From Pleurodeles waltl (lineage: Eukaryota > Chordata > Amphibia > Caudata > Salamandridae), in the NCBI RefSeq assembly GCF_031143425.1, contig NC_090445.1:1582662444-1582726443 (forward strand): a stretch of 64,000 nucleotides of DNA, read 5' to 3'. The translations under genes were made by a program, and so were the position numbers. Of this stretch, positions 34,050 to 46,600 are shown piece after piece (position 1 is the stretch's first letter; each line of letters begins with the position of its first letter). The notes under the pieces were generated by a model. The model was given only the letters and a program-made list of their open reading frames with translations. It had not been told where the DNA came from and made no database searches.

Positions 34050-37000
34050 TGCTAGAAATTGTGACTCTAGTGGACAAAGGTTTGTACTCTGTCGAAGTAG
34101 GTACAACAATCCTGGTCAGAGCAAGTAAGATACACACTAAAAGTTTACCTGTGCTCACCCTCTGGCATCTGGGCACAGAGCAGTCAGGCTAAATTAAAGT
34201 GGCAATGTGTAAAGTATTTGTGCACACACCCAGTAACACAGTGAACACACCACTGAAGGACTCCACATCAGTTTAGAAAATTTGCCAATATTTATCTGAG
34301 TCAAACAAGGTCAAAACAACAAAAATCCAACATACACAACCAAGCTATGAATTTTGAAAGATTATGTCAAAATAAGTGCTTAAAAGACAATAACTCAAAC
34401 CAGAACTGCCTAGTTGCACTGGTCCAGGGAAAATCCAAACATGCAGTCCAAGCGCAATGGAGCCCGAGCCGGGTACCAGAGTCACGCAGACCCGCTGACA
34501 GTGTTGAAGCTAAATAAATAGACAAATGCAAAGTCATGTTTCATAAGCAGCTGTATTATTAATGAATTCATGGGGCCATGTGTTTAGAAATAACATGTTT
34601 GATAAGATAAACATCTACCAGAAATGTTATGCATGAAAACCACAAAGGCGTGAAAATACAACCTCCAATCAGGATTCAGAAAAAGGTGATTTTTGTCACC
34701 ACTATGAGCAAATACATGGTGTGATGTTGATCAGAAGATATGTATATTAGGCATCTAACCAAACACAGTAAAACAACATGTCGTGATGGCAGCATGATAC
34801 AAGATAACCACAAGCATGACCTTCACATTACTCAAATGGTTGGGACTTTCCACGGTATCAACAAAACAATTTCTTTACAACTGCTGTCCACACCTATCTG
34901 GACATCCGGATGTCTGTCTGTTGCTGGGTGAATGAAGCAATGCATGTTGCATGAGGTGCCTCCTTTAAGCAAGCCTTGCATTACAAGCTATCTGTCTGGG
35001 TACATTACTTTATCTGTGGTCATCCTAATTCTGAACACACTTTGGAGGCCTTTGTCATCCTTGAATATCATAAAATGTGAACGAGACAAGATGGATTCCA
35101 CATACAAAAAAACATGCTTCCACACCCCTTTCTCTGATCATCAATGATGACATGATGTTCCTAATCCTCCTGGCACTGTTCCGCATACATCAGTTGTGTC
35201 TAGCATGCGTACTGTTGCTTTCTTGGGGAATAATTACTATTGCTGTCCTGCATCATCCTTAGTACTTCTTGCTCAGTCTTTAGTGGATATATAAAATATA
35301 TTACTATTTGTGGTAGTTTGAGTAGACAATGTTGCCCATGGGACATTAACAAACCCTAGATAATCATGAGCTACCTGTTGTGTGTGTAATTAGGCACAAA
35401 CATTTGTCTCCTCCACCTGGAATCTGGGATGTATAGTTTGGCCACTACTTACTAATCCATTCTTAACCTAACATCAACCCACTCCTCCTTTTATTATCCC
35501 TAAACTTGTAATTTCTATAATGCATTGTTATTAATGGCAACTCTTATTTGTCAGGTAATGGGACGTTTATAATGTTCTATGTCTTTCACAGCTGTAGTTG
35601 ATAAAGGTGGTGTGCGATACTACTCTGTAATTTATTATCCACTAGGCAATGTTGGAGCAGGTGTGCGCAACATCAAATTAAATAATACTCGCAAGTTTGT
35701 ATCATATTTCACTTTCAATTCAACATAGTTTGTTTTCCCTCAAAGCATGTGTGCCCATCCCCTTGATCATTAGTTGTACTGTAAATCTGGGAAAGAAGTT
35801 CAAAGTCTCAAAGTTCAAAAGTCCTGGTGGCAGTCAATAGTCCTATCCTGAAGTAAGAAGCATCAATGTGACATAAACAGATACCATGATCAGTAGCACA
35901 AAGAAATCAAACTGCTGGTACCCATAGCCTTTTTTATGATGGGCCTTGAAAATGTGTTGGATGTTGTTGCCTCAATGAATTTCAAAAGAAACCTTCAAAA
36001 TGATCACTTTCCTGTACCTTATATCTTGTATCAGAGGTCACCAGTACTTGAGGCCAGAATGGAGGCCATGTACTCCAGAACTGAGGTTCTAGCGAGGTCT
36101 TTCAGCCAGAGCTGCAGACGATGAAGTTGACAGTCCCCCTTGTTGTTGCTCCAGTTGAGAAAACCTTATTGTTGTGAGAGCTGTGCATCTAGGAGGTCAG
36201 ACCCTCACACTTCACAGGTGACCCGGCCCAATCTCCCGGTTGGAGATCATGTTCAGCTGGTGTTGTTGAGTGAGGAAGTGTCTGCAGCACCTGACATTGA
36301 AGGTAACTCAATGTGACTGTCAAAACGACTCATACTGACGGCAGTATCTTTGTTGCGTCAATGCTCGATGATGATGCGTTGATCCAGAGGAAGGGATGTG
36401 TCGTGCTTGCAGATGATGCATCATTTCCTGGTCGGGCAACCTCATTCATGCATTGATGTCCAGAAGCAATGAGTATTGGTTCTGATGCATCAGTGCTGCA
36501 TCGGGAAAGCCACGGCTGCCTTGTAAGTCAGGAGTGTTGCATCACGCAGCCGGGGAGCAGTGCTGCGTCTTTGGTGCAGGAAGCAGGCCAACACAGCAGA
36601 GCAAAGCGGTAGTCCCTCCTAATGAAACTGTGGTCCTTCTTGCTGGGTGAATGTCCTCAGTCCAGAAGTGGTCAGAGTATATGGTGTCAGAGGCCCAGTA
36701 CTTATACCCAAACATGCCTTTGAAGTTGGGAAGACTTCAAGAGTGGTTTTGAAGTGCTGCAGTTCAGGAGGTCTGTGAGGGTTTATCAGTCCCTTGTGTG
36801 GGGTCAGGCCACTACCCTTTGAAGTGTAAGTGACAGTCGCAGCTGGCAACTTCATAAAGTGGCATGATGGGGGCAGGAGGAATAAAATAAAAATAAAGTA
36901 TAAATTAAAAAAAAAACATACTTGGATGTCACCACCACTCTCCGATGCTCTCCGCTGCACTGCAGGTTCCCAGCCTGCTCTGCGGCCAATCATGACACTG

Positions 37001-38225
37001 TTCAAAAGAGCATTATGATTGGCTGGAGCGCCCTGGCTGGGCAGACTAGGAGCCTGGGCTGGCTCTTTCCAACTCAGCAAAACAGTGCTGAGTTGGAGAG
37101 CGCCTTTGTGCGCACGTGTGCTTGGCCAGCCCGAGACGGCCGGCCAAACATATATGCATACTGAGGGGAGTGCTCTGGGCACAACCTCACAGTCATCAAC
37201 CACATGGCCCCGTCCCCTTTAAAAATAAAACGATAATAAACGTGGTGCACTCCTAATGCCCTGCCCCTTTTCAAGAAAACCATAATAAACACAGTTTATT
37301 ATGGTTTTCTTGAAAAGGTTTTGCAGCTCCTGCTGCTGGGGGGGGGGGGGGTGACGCTCCTCTGCCCTAACGGAGGAGCTGCCCCTGGTAAGTGAGATCC
37401 CCTCCAGTCTTCCTACCCAGGAAGACCCATCTGTCTGTAGATGGAATGCAGGGACAGTTGCATGTCCTGTATGTATGGCTGTCTGGATGTAATGCACACA
37501 AGTAGCTGTCACCTAACCTTACACAGACCAGTCGTGGATTATAAGCAGGCTAAGGCACATGGTGGTTAAAATAAGAAAATGCCAACTTTCTACCACTGGC
37601 ATTTTCAGACATGTAATTTAAAAACCACCTTTTTCCAAAAGATGTGTTTTCAAATTGTGAGTCCACACTCCATTTTCTATCTTTGCCCAATTGGAAATTT
37701 CACTTAAAATATATATTAAGGCAACACCTCTACGAGCCTTTTGGAGAGATAGTCCTTGCAATAGTGAACAATGAATGTAAGTGTTTTTCACCACCTGGAC
37801 ATGTTAAACATGTTAAACTTAAAAGTACAAGTCCATTTTTTTAAATACACTGCACCCTTCCCTTGGAGCTAACCAGGAACAGCCTTAGGGTGTTTCACAT
37901 ATAATAAAAAATGGAAGGTTTGGGCCTGGCAAGGGAGTAAACTGGCCAGGTTCAAATGTCAGTTGAAACTGCACACATAGACTGTGCAACAGCCAGCCTG
38001 AGACATGTTTGAAAGGCTACCGTAGAGGGTGGCACAACCAGTGCTGCAGGCCCCTAGTAGAATTTGACTTACACACTCTGAACACACATAGTACACTTTC
38101 CTAGGCCACATTATCATGTTTTAGACACAGAGCACATGCACTTTAGCGCTGGTCAGCAGTAAAAAAAAGTGCACAGACTCCTAAAGCCAACAAAACAGTG
38201 TCAGAGTTTCTGGTGACCACAACAG
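34050..38225 (+). mobile_element. LTR-like copy broken by later insertions
   Basis: Blocks collinear with the probable solo LTR at 56571-58777: TGCTAGAAATTGTGACTC (start), GGCAATGTGTAAAGTATTTG, TCAGTTTAGAAAATTTGCCAATATTTATCT, then, after a gap, TTTGAAGTGTAAGTGA, AGAAAATGCC..CTTTCT, GGTGGCACAACCAGTGCTGCAGGCC and a CAACA end. The segment from about 34500 to 36100 has no counterpart in the other copy and is probably an unidentified insertion; 36834-37387 is a hAT-like insertion with its own duplication. No matching 5-bp duplication at the two extremes, so one end may be altered. Subtracting insertions leaves about 2.0 kb, close to the intact copy. Confidence 0.6.
36834..37387 (-). mobile_element. 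Hairpin-rich hAT-like element, copy 3, perfect 8-bp duplication
   Basis: Ends CAGTCGCAGCTGGC and, inverted, CAGGGGCAGCTCC. The octamer GTAAGTGA flanks both sides (36826-36833, 37388-37395). The uninterrupted homologue in the LTR at about 57889 reads GTGTAAGTGGCC, confirming the empty site. Internal features: a perfect 25-bp hairpin (37266-37290 with 37294-37318, core AAGAAAACCATAATAAAC), a 14-G run (37338-37351), and GTGCGCACGTGTGCTTGGCC near 37107 equivalent to the copy 1 hairpin. No transposase coding sequence. Confidence 0.88.
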
Positions 38226-41217
38226 TTATATCTAATAAAAAACACACCTATTAAAAAAACACCATAAACACCCTAAAATGACATAAGACTGACAACATGA
38301 AGTGCCTACTGCACCATTTAATGATCTCCCACAAAGCTTAGGTAGGGCTCACCCTTTGTGGACTGACTTATACGGGTAGTGGGCCGAGAGAGCATGCAGT
38401 GGAGAATTACCTTTGTTGCTAATTAAGTGAGGTCTGGAGAGATGAAACTTCCTATACTGCCTCAGGTAGCAGGACATGTAAAGGAGAAACCAAAGAGTGC
38501 CTTTAAACTCTGCCAAATTCCCTAAATGAACTATGCAGGTAATTTTGTATTTACGTTGCTGCTTCATTCACTTATCTGGACAGAGCTGAAGCAATGCAGC
38601 ATTATATTCACTCAGCTATCTTACTTATCATGGTCTGCAGAGGAGAGGTCATGACTGTGGTTAGAGGACCAGTTCTGCCTCTCAGGGTACCATATTTGGC
38701 AGACTACCCAGATTTTGACTAATCTTACCCACGGTGAGTACCTTTGAAAGATGAGGCCATCTGAGAGGCTGTCTATTTGTCGTTTGTGACCAGAGCTAAT
38801 ACGTGAAGTCAAACCCAGTTACTTGTTATATTTACTTCAGATCATAGTCACAAAACAGATGTATACACCTAAAGATTGTGTTGCTTTTTATTGGGGTGCT
38901 ATGTTAGTCAGTGGTTACTAGGCAGCACCCTGTGTTTGAACATTTGTTTACTACTGGTGCCCAAAGACTGCAAATGCAAAGGAACTCTAATTGGATAACC
39001 AAGTTACTCCCTTCAGGGATCGCCAAGTATAGCACTAAAGGTTTGCTCCTGGCGTGGCAGGGGTTAGAAACTCTGACACAACAGAACATAGTAAATATGC
39101 TCAGTAATGTCCAGTCAGTGGTATAGCACATAAGAGGAATATGTCTGTATTTAAAAAGCAAGTAAAATGGGCAGATACAATTAAGAAAGTAGAAGAAAAT
39201 CAGAAGATGCCATGATCAAGAGATATTTATAGTGTTTATGCATTAGGGGCTGTATTAAGCTAAGTGTCCCAGGGATGCAATGGGCATGTACATCTACTTC
39301 CTATGGCCCTGGGGCACTCTAATATTAAAGTGGGGGCTGCAGATGCTTGTGCGGGCCCTTCCATAATACAGATTGTGCCAGCAGTACATGTTCACTGGCC
39401 CATGCCAAAGAGGGAACACTTTGCCTGTGTGCCAGTAACAGCTTACAGACTTGGGCACAAAGGAACTGTTAGGGAGTGTACTGTTTGTGTGGCACATTAA
39501 GGTAGCACACAGCTAGTGCATCCCACAAGGGTGCCCCTTTAAAGGAAGGAAAGTGAGCGCCATTCATCCACTCACTGCGTTCCTTGCAGGGGGAATCTTC
39601 TTTGAATTCCAAGTTGAATTGCCACCAGCACAGTGAGAGATGAACAAGTGATATCAATGACTTCAAATAGTGGACCCATCTCTCACTAATGTGCTATCTC
39701 CAGTGCAATCTGCTCTGGAAACAGCACATCAGTTGTGATACGGCAGGTTATCCCACTCTGTGGCTGGCGCACAGACACAGAGTGGAACAGTGCACCATTT
39801 TCATAAAATAACCCAAAATGAAGGATTTTTACTTACCTTTGAGCCCTGTGGTCAACATTATCCTTTATAGACTTCTCCTGGTGTTCTGTGAAAGAATTTA
39901 GATTAATTGTATCCCTCTAAAATTCCTGTAACCAAAGTCTCAGTGAATGGAATGTGAGATAAAGGGTGAAAGGAGAAAGATGACTATGATAGGCCATGGC
40001 CTTCTGTTTTTTATTGGCCTCTGGTTCTAGGTGAAAACTGGAGAACTCAATAGGCCAAATATCCTGCTACTATGGTTTTACAAAATTATGGCCAAAAACC
40101 CTTTAGCCCGAAATCCCACCACCCAAGCAAGAGTTTTAAGTAAAATAATAAATGGTGAGGTATAGGATGCCAGGAGTCTCCAGGCCTGATTCACAACACA
40201 TACACTCAGGTCTAATATATACATGTACTCCTATGTAGAGGTCTAGGTTGACAATTTTTGATAATTCCCATACAGTTCCAGTAGTATGACTGGAAAGCTG
40301 CACCAGTCACTGCTTTCTAGCGTACTATTAGAAATGTCATGTTACATTTGCTTCTTCCACAGTTATGGAGATGTATGCCCATAGGAGTCTGCATTGGGTA
40401 AAGGTACTTTTTTAATATTATTTTTTTCCATGGGCAAATATTTTTCCTATGCCGAATTCCCTTCCTTTACACCCACATGAAGTATGGATATGTTCCATTC
40501 CCTTCCAAACCTGGGAAGGAGTAAATCTTTGACTATTGTGAGCATGGGAAAATCTGGCGCAGTGTTTGAGATTTTCCTCCAAACTCACAAGGCAAGCTAT
40601 GCTTTGATCTCCTAGTTCCCCACCATTTCTTTGTGATTTACTACTGCATAATGGTAGGTAGCTGTGGTACAAAATTACAGGGTAGTAAAATCAGTACCAA
40701 ACCTTAGGAGTTCCTCCATCTTAATCATCCCCAAGAATATAGGTATCCACTGGATTCACTTGACCAACCCCATCACAATATCCTGTTGGCAACTGGACCT
40801 AAGCCTTTCAGTCAATGTCTAGGCTCAAGCTCCACTAACTCGGGGATAGCAAAGGTAGGGTGATGGTACAAAATGTTTTTTAATGAGCATGCATTTAAAG
40901 GGACATAGTCTACACTAGGGTTGTAAAGGGCTCAGGGTGGTCTGAATGACAAAAATCCTCCAGGTATAGAAATGTCAATTGCAGACAGCCAGGGAGTACT
41001 CGACAAGGCGGGAATGTTCGCAGCTCACAATGACTGAAACATTCACACAACTTAATTGATGAGTTGTCTTTGGTCTATAGCAAGACTGGCTGGACTACTT
41101 TGATCGCTTTCCATTGAGGATTCTTCCAGACGGATTGATCAAACAGCTGAGCCCTGTGTAGCTGTTCTAGGTTGTCAGGGGTTGCTGAGCAGCTGACCTC
41201 CTCTTCTTCTTCTCGGG
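38226..41217. other. 3 kb without a recognised gene or repeat
   Basis: No ORF over 90 codons and no terminal repeats noticed. It may contain old repeats beyond recognition. Confidence 0.3.
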
Positions 41218-41739
41218 TAGAGGTGGGCAAAATATTCTGTTCTGCCAGTAGAAGTGATGGAGTTTCGGTGACTTCGCATTACTGTTGTAATGCAGAGTTC
41301 CAGACAAATTTTGCCCAACGCAGTGAGGTAGAATTTTTTCTGACACGCGGCTGCGGAATAGTACATTGTTGAGCGCATGTGAGAAGTTGGCATCTTCTTG
41401 TGTGATTTCCAGGTGGTAAGAGGACATCCAGTGAGATTTTTCTAATGCAAACAGTTGTTAGTGGTCGCAACCATTTGCAGTCAGAAGGCCGCCGCTTGAC
41501 TACAAAACCTACTCAATCTGCAGAAATATTAACTTGAGTAGCCGAACCTTCTTTAGACCTGTGTGGAGCCATTCATGCTAGTTTTTCAGCGTGGTACTCA
41601 CTCCCTGCGCTAACTCACTGTGTGTAGCCCACAGTGTTTATTCCTGCCCATTGGCTGAACTTTGCGGAATCTTGCTGAGTTTTTATATAACTCAACGGAA
41701 TTCCATGGAGTCAAATTCCACAAGTTCTGCACACCCCTA
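41218..41739 (+). mobile_element. hAT-like element related to 25541-26233
   Basis: Begins TAGAGGTGGGCAAAA and ends, inverted, TAGGGGTGTGCAGAA. Both ends contain gene-like phrases built from GGAGTT/AACTCC and GCGGAAT/ATTCCGC, also seen near the ends of 25541-26233 (for example CGGAGTTGG, GGAGTTCCGC). No target duplication is recognisable, so limits are tentative. Confidence 0.45.
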
Positions 41740-42427
41740 TGTAGCATCCATTAGGTAGGTAGGCCCTAAGATGATCTGTTGTAAGTTATGTGTGATTAGT
41801 CCTGATATGATAGCATTTGGTTGAGACATATTTGTTATTTAAACCAGACACTTAGGTCATCAAGTATTAATAGATTGGAAAAGTTTCTTGATAAATCTGA
41901 AACTGAGCAGGGTTTGTACTGTATATCAGATTTGTTATAGATTATAGTAGCAAGTGGAGGGAGAGATTAGATGAGTTAGAATGAGGAGTTGTGGGTTGAG
42001 GTATATAAGAATAGGTAAGATATTCTGGGAGTATGATAGTCAATGGGAGCACATGGTTAGCATGCTGTGTTGGGACTAAGACTGGCGTGAAAGGGGTAGG
42101 AGGAGATAGCAGGGGATGGCAATATGAGTAGAGTGGGGAATTTTTTAATGGAAGGTGATAGTTATGTTTTAATGGTACAAAGAAAAGTCTAGTGGTTAAG
42201 AAGTGAGTGAGGTAGGCCATACAGATGAGAGTAGCTAGTTGGGGTAGGCATGTAAAAGGAGAGCGTTTATGAATGTTAGGCTGTGCATAAAGGAGTAGAT
42301 GCAAAGATAGGGAGAGAGGTGGGATAGGTATGATGTAGCTTAGAATAAATGTCTGTTTAAAATGTGATGTTTAGAAAGCAGGGTGAAATGGTGCTTGTAA
42401 AATGCCCTAGTCCTACCATTACCAGCA
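41740..42427. other. Purine-rich plus strand, no gene supported
   Basis: From about 41940 to 42340 the plus strand is strongly A/G biased. The 120-codon minus-strand frame at 41942-42304 is rich in Leu, Pro, Ser and His as a direct result, without recognisable motifs. It abuts the LINE fragment and might be an unknown repeat. Confidence 0.35.
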
Positions 42428-44370
42428 TGTGTCTTGGCATTAGATGTAGATAGGGCTTTTGCTAAAATCCATTGGCAGTATTGTTTCCGTACCATACATG
42501 CATTTAATTTTGGCAATTTATTTATTCGTATGATATCAGCACTGTGTTCTGGTCCATTTGACAAAATGTTCATTAATGGGCACATTTCTAATATTCGTCT
42601 ATTTTTCAGGATACCAGACAAGGTTGCCCATTATGACCTTTAATTTTTCTTCTTGCTGTTGATCCTTTACTTATTGTCATTAGAGACTGTATAGACATTG
42701 AAGGCCTCATTATAAATATATTTCCTATTAACACCTCAGCTTATGCTGATGATATACTTCTATATTGGTAACCCTGAATCTTCCATTCCTCCACTATTGC
42801 ATTTAATTTACAATTATTCTCAGATTTCAGGATATACTTTAAGCACTAACAAAACAGTTTTCCTTTAAAGGTTCATTGTAGGCCTGATATGCTTCCAAAC
42901 AAAGAAATAATCTGGCAAAAAGATAAAGTTAATTATCTTGGTCTATTTTTTTTCGCAAACCATAACACAATCAATGACATAAAATTGTGAATGCATTTTT
43001 GCTCATATTAAAGACACATTTAAAAAATGGGCTACCTTACATCTATCTTGGGGAGGAAAGTTGATGCTCCAAAATGTTCTTCCTCCTTTTCATGATACCT
43101 ATGCTACCCCCTCTTAAATTATATAAAAATATTGACAAATGTCTTTCTAAATTTATTTGGAATAACAAATCTCCATGTTTAAGTTAAAGATTTCCTTAAT
43201 TATCATAAAGCCTCTATTTTAAAACAAGGTTCCATATGGTTTCATCATATGGATTTTATCAATCCTCCTTCATGGCTTCGTATGGAACAAAGTTTGGTGT
43301 GACCATCTCCTCTACCTGCATTACTCACTATGGCTAACTCTACTGCCCTGCTAAAAAGATGAATAATATTGAAGTCTACAAAATTCATTTTACAAGATTT
43401 TGACTCTATTTTTCAGCCCCCTACATCATCTGCTTCAAAATTGTTATGGTATAATCCTGTGTAAAAAAAACTAGCTAATCACATACATTGTTGGCTATTC
43501 TGGATTAAAGCTGGCATTTTTTATATAAAATATATTTATCATAAAAATATCTTATCTTTTGATGAATAACAACTAAGATTTAGATTGCAACCATCGGATA
43601 TTTACAAATATAAGCTTTTATGTAATTTAACCTTTGATTAATTTCCAAATAATTTTCCTCTCAATGCTACCCCAGATTTAGAAATATATCCAAACAATTG
43701 CTTAGTCATCCCATGCTGTATCATTATTTTATTAAAAAAATGAATACTAAGGAAGGAGACAATACCAATTTTCTCTCTTCTTTTTGGACTACAGAACTTG
43801 ATTTATCATTATCTCAGAGTATATGGAGGAAAATTTGGTTGAATGGTAGTTCTGGATGGCTACCTGTTTCTTTGTATCAAGCTATACTATCTAATTGCTT
43901 ATGGTCTCCTTTAAGATTATTTGACAGAAAAATTTTACATTCTCCTAATCGTTGAAATTGTACTTTGGACTCAGGCTCACTACAACATATGCTCTATGAA
44001 TGTGAAATTGTTGGTGCATTTTAGAAAGAAGTTTGGAAGGTTATTATGAAAATATTGAATATCACAGATAGTTTATCATATAAATTAATAATTTGTAAAT
44101 CAGTTTTAATTACCACTCAATTGTCTGTTTCAGTAGGAAGCTTTTAGATGTTTTACTTTCTGCAGCTTTAAAATTAATTGCTATCAATTGGAAAAAATGC
44201 CCCAGTATTGTCTGTTTATGCATGGTGGACCTGGATAAGTTTTACCAGCAGAGGTGCTAATGTGACTCTATCCAGTGTCATACACAATACTCCTAAATAT
44301 AATTTATTTTGGAAGCCAATTGATGATTATATTTCTTTACATCTTTGAATAAGTATTAATGATAAGCTGT
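42428..44370 (+). pseudogene. L1/Tx1-like LINE reverse transcriptase, decayed
   Basis: RT half of an L1/Tx1-clade ORF2. Plus-strand pieces in order: ALDVDRAFAKIHWQYCF and FGNLFIRMISALCSGP with NGHIS (42434-42600; consensus LDxxKAFDxVxWxYLF, fxxxIxxLYxxP, NG), DTRQGCPL, stop, PLIFLLAVDPL (42610-42672), and the catalytic SAYADDILLYW (42736-42768). Then come SGYTLSTNKT, a KVNYLGL block near 42928, WGGKLMLQNVLLPPF near 43050, FIWNNKSP near 43158 and, near 43950-44040, a Cys/His-containing CTLDSGSLQHMLYECE like the C-terminal zinc motif. Several stops and frameshifts. The endonuclease and ORF1 are absent, the usual 5' truncation. Confidence 0.85.
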
Positions 44371-44534
44371 TACCTGGTTCATGTATAGGTATATTGGATA
44401 ACTTTAGTAGATCTATCAAGACGTATTGTTAATGATGTTTCATTTACCTTCACTTCTTTTTGTTTCAGAATATTATTATTACAGATAAAATTGAGAGCTA
44501 TTTTAATGCCTTTTTTAAATATATGTGCATACAG

Positions 44535-44818
44535 TTTATACCTCCCAGCCTGCCCTGCGGCCAATCCTGACACTGCTCAGAGCAGCGTCAGGATTGGCAG
44601 GGAGCGCCCAGCTCTGTGTTGCTGGGCTGGAGAGAGCCTACTGCGCATGTGTGTTTGGCCAGCCCAAGACGGCTGGCCAAACTCATGCGCTCTGAGGGGA
44701 GTGCTCTGTGCACTCCCCTCAAGTGCTTGTCACTCCCAATGCCCTGCCCCTTTGCAAGAAAACGATAATAAACACAATTTATTATTGTTTTCTTGATAAG
44801 GTTTTGCAGCTGCCACTG
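44535..44818 (-). mobile_element. Hairpin-rich hAT-like element, copy 4 (partial)
   Basis: Homologous to the centre of 36834-37387: CCCAGCCTGCCCTGCGGCCAATC, an inverted CCTGACACTGCT/AGCAGCGTCAGG hairpin (about 44566-44592), GTGCGCATGTGTGTTTGGCC-type block, TGAGGGGAGTGCTCTG, and a hairpin around AAGAAAACGATAATAAAC (about 44755-44803). The right end reads CAGTGGCAGCTGC inverted. The left end is uncertain and no target duplication was found. It lies directly beyond the L1-like remnant. Confidence 0.6.
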
Positions 44819-46600
44819 CATAGTCCACATGCGAACAGTTCCTGTTTGTTAATGTTGGCATCAGTGCAACGCTGCACATATAGTCGTCATTTTCCCACCT
44901 GGATAATGTGGTTGCAAGTCAAAAACGGCAAGGGGTGTGATTGCAAAAAGTGCTGTTACTTACAGTGCGGCATGGTTTTGAGCTTCTTGTCACCGACACA
45001 TAAATGTCGTGAAGTCTGCCTGAACCTGGTTCAGCGAGTTTGAAAATTCAGTCCCTCGATTAGCTTCGATCTGAGGCAGGTGAGAAATGCCGTGGTTAAT
45101 AAATTATTCATAAAAAAATAAACAGCCCGAGGGAGTTGCTGTGCTGACTGCAGAGTTTGTTCACACATGTACCACCTGCCACAGTTCCTGCTGCAGTCAC
45201 AGTTTGGCTTCTGACTCGTAAAACATCTATATTTGGTATTTTTTTTAGCAAACCAGCACTAGGGTGAAGATGGATGGATTCTTGGTCTTTGAGAGGTAAA
45301 GTTAATCCCCGCCTGCTAACCTTCCAGACCCTGAATTTGAAAGGCAGGCAGAGCTAGGGTAGAGCTAGTCACATGTTAGACTTGCATCCTGAGGGCAGCG
45401 AGGGCTTTGGATGAGTCAGTTTCACGTGAGGTTAACAATTGTCGAGTGAGCCCCTGTAAGGCTGGTGGGGCTGGGGAATCGTCAGTCACACCTGAGCAGA
45501 TAAACTATGAAAGACCACTAGGTTGATGGCAGCATTTTAAAATTGCAAAAAAAGCAGATATGTGCAGAAACATTATACTTCCCTTCTCACTTTTAACACC
45601 TCCGTGTACACTAATAAATGACTACTCAGCTCCACTGTATTTGTTTTAGACATGCCATGACTTTTTCCTCAGCTTAGGTCCTGCCTGAAAATCAAGGGTG
45701 GGTAGGAGTCAGTCACATGTGGGGGGAGGAGAAGTCAGTCAAATGTCATGTTAGGCTGGCATAAAAGGGTTTTCGTAGGGTTTATACCTAGAAAGAAGTG
45801 GAAAATGAAACACTATTTAAAAAGTGAAATAACAAACAGCACTCGGTTTTAAGGGAAGACAAAAAACAAACATATTTTTTATTAACATGTCTATATATTG
45901 AGAGGAGTTTGAGAATATTGAGCCTGGCCGGGGCTCAAGAGTTCTAATTAAGGGCCTAATTTTAGGTTTGATGAGTTGGCCCCCATACCATTGGCAGGGG
46001 TGGACTTACCTCCATTGTCACATCTGCAGCCACCCCCAGCAAATTTAAATAAGTCGATCAGCCAACCATGTCATAGTAGCAGGACTGGCATTTTTACCAA
46101 CGACAAATCCCAAAGCAGGGGCTTGTTTTTGATAAACGAAAAATCCATGTCTCTGATGCGCAGGAGGTTTTCTGAAGGTAAAATCAGTGTTGAAAGCCCC
46201 ACCGTAAGATGCAGATGACACACCTGTGGAGGCTGCCATACAGCAGAGGTGTTCCCCGGGTAGAGCCTGCTGACTGCTGCTGGAGACAAAGAGGCTCCCT
46301 CATCTCTAAATGAGTAGACTTAACAAGGGAACTGAGGCCATTCTTTTATCAATCTGTATCCCTGAATGTGGCATCCCCCAGCATTCTAGGCTCTCACCAC
46401 TCATTTTTAATAGCTAGATGATATACTGCCAGGGATAGTGAAGGCATATCAGCTTGATTTCCACCTGTACACTAATGACAGACAGCTAGTGAAGTCTTTG
46501 GACAGGGGGATGGGAGAAGAATATATTTACAGCTTCATGACTGATATTCTTATGAGGTGGAATGGAGAGGTAAGCTGGAGCTTAAAAGTTACAAAATAAA
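44819..46600. other. No recognised gene
   Basis: No coding sequence, terminal repeat or RNA gene recognised. The sequence is not obviously low-complexity. Confidence 0.3.

Noticed and set aside
41942..42304. 120-codon minus-strand frame before the LINE RT
   Set aside because: Composition follows from the purine-rich plus strand; no match to LINE ORF1 or endonuclease motifs could be seen.
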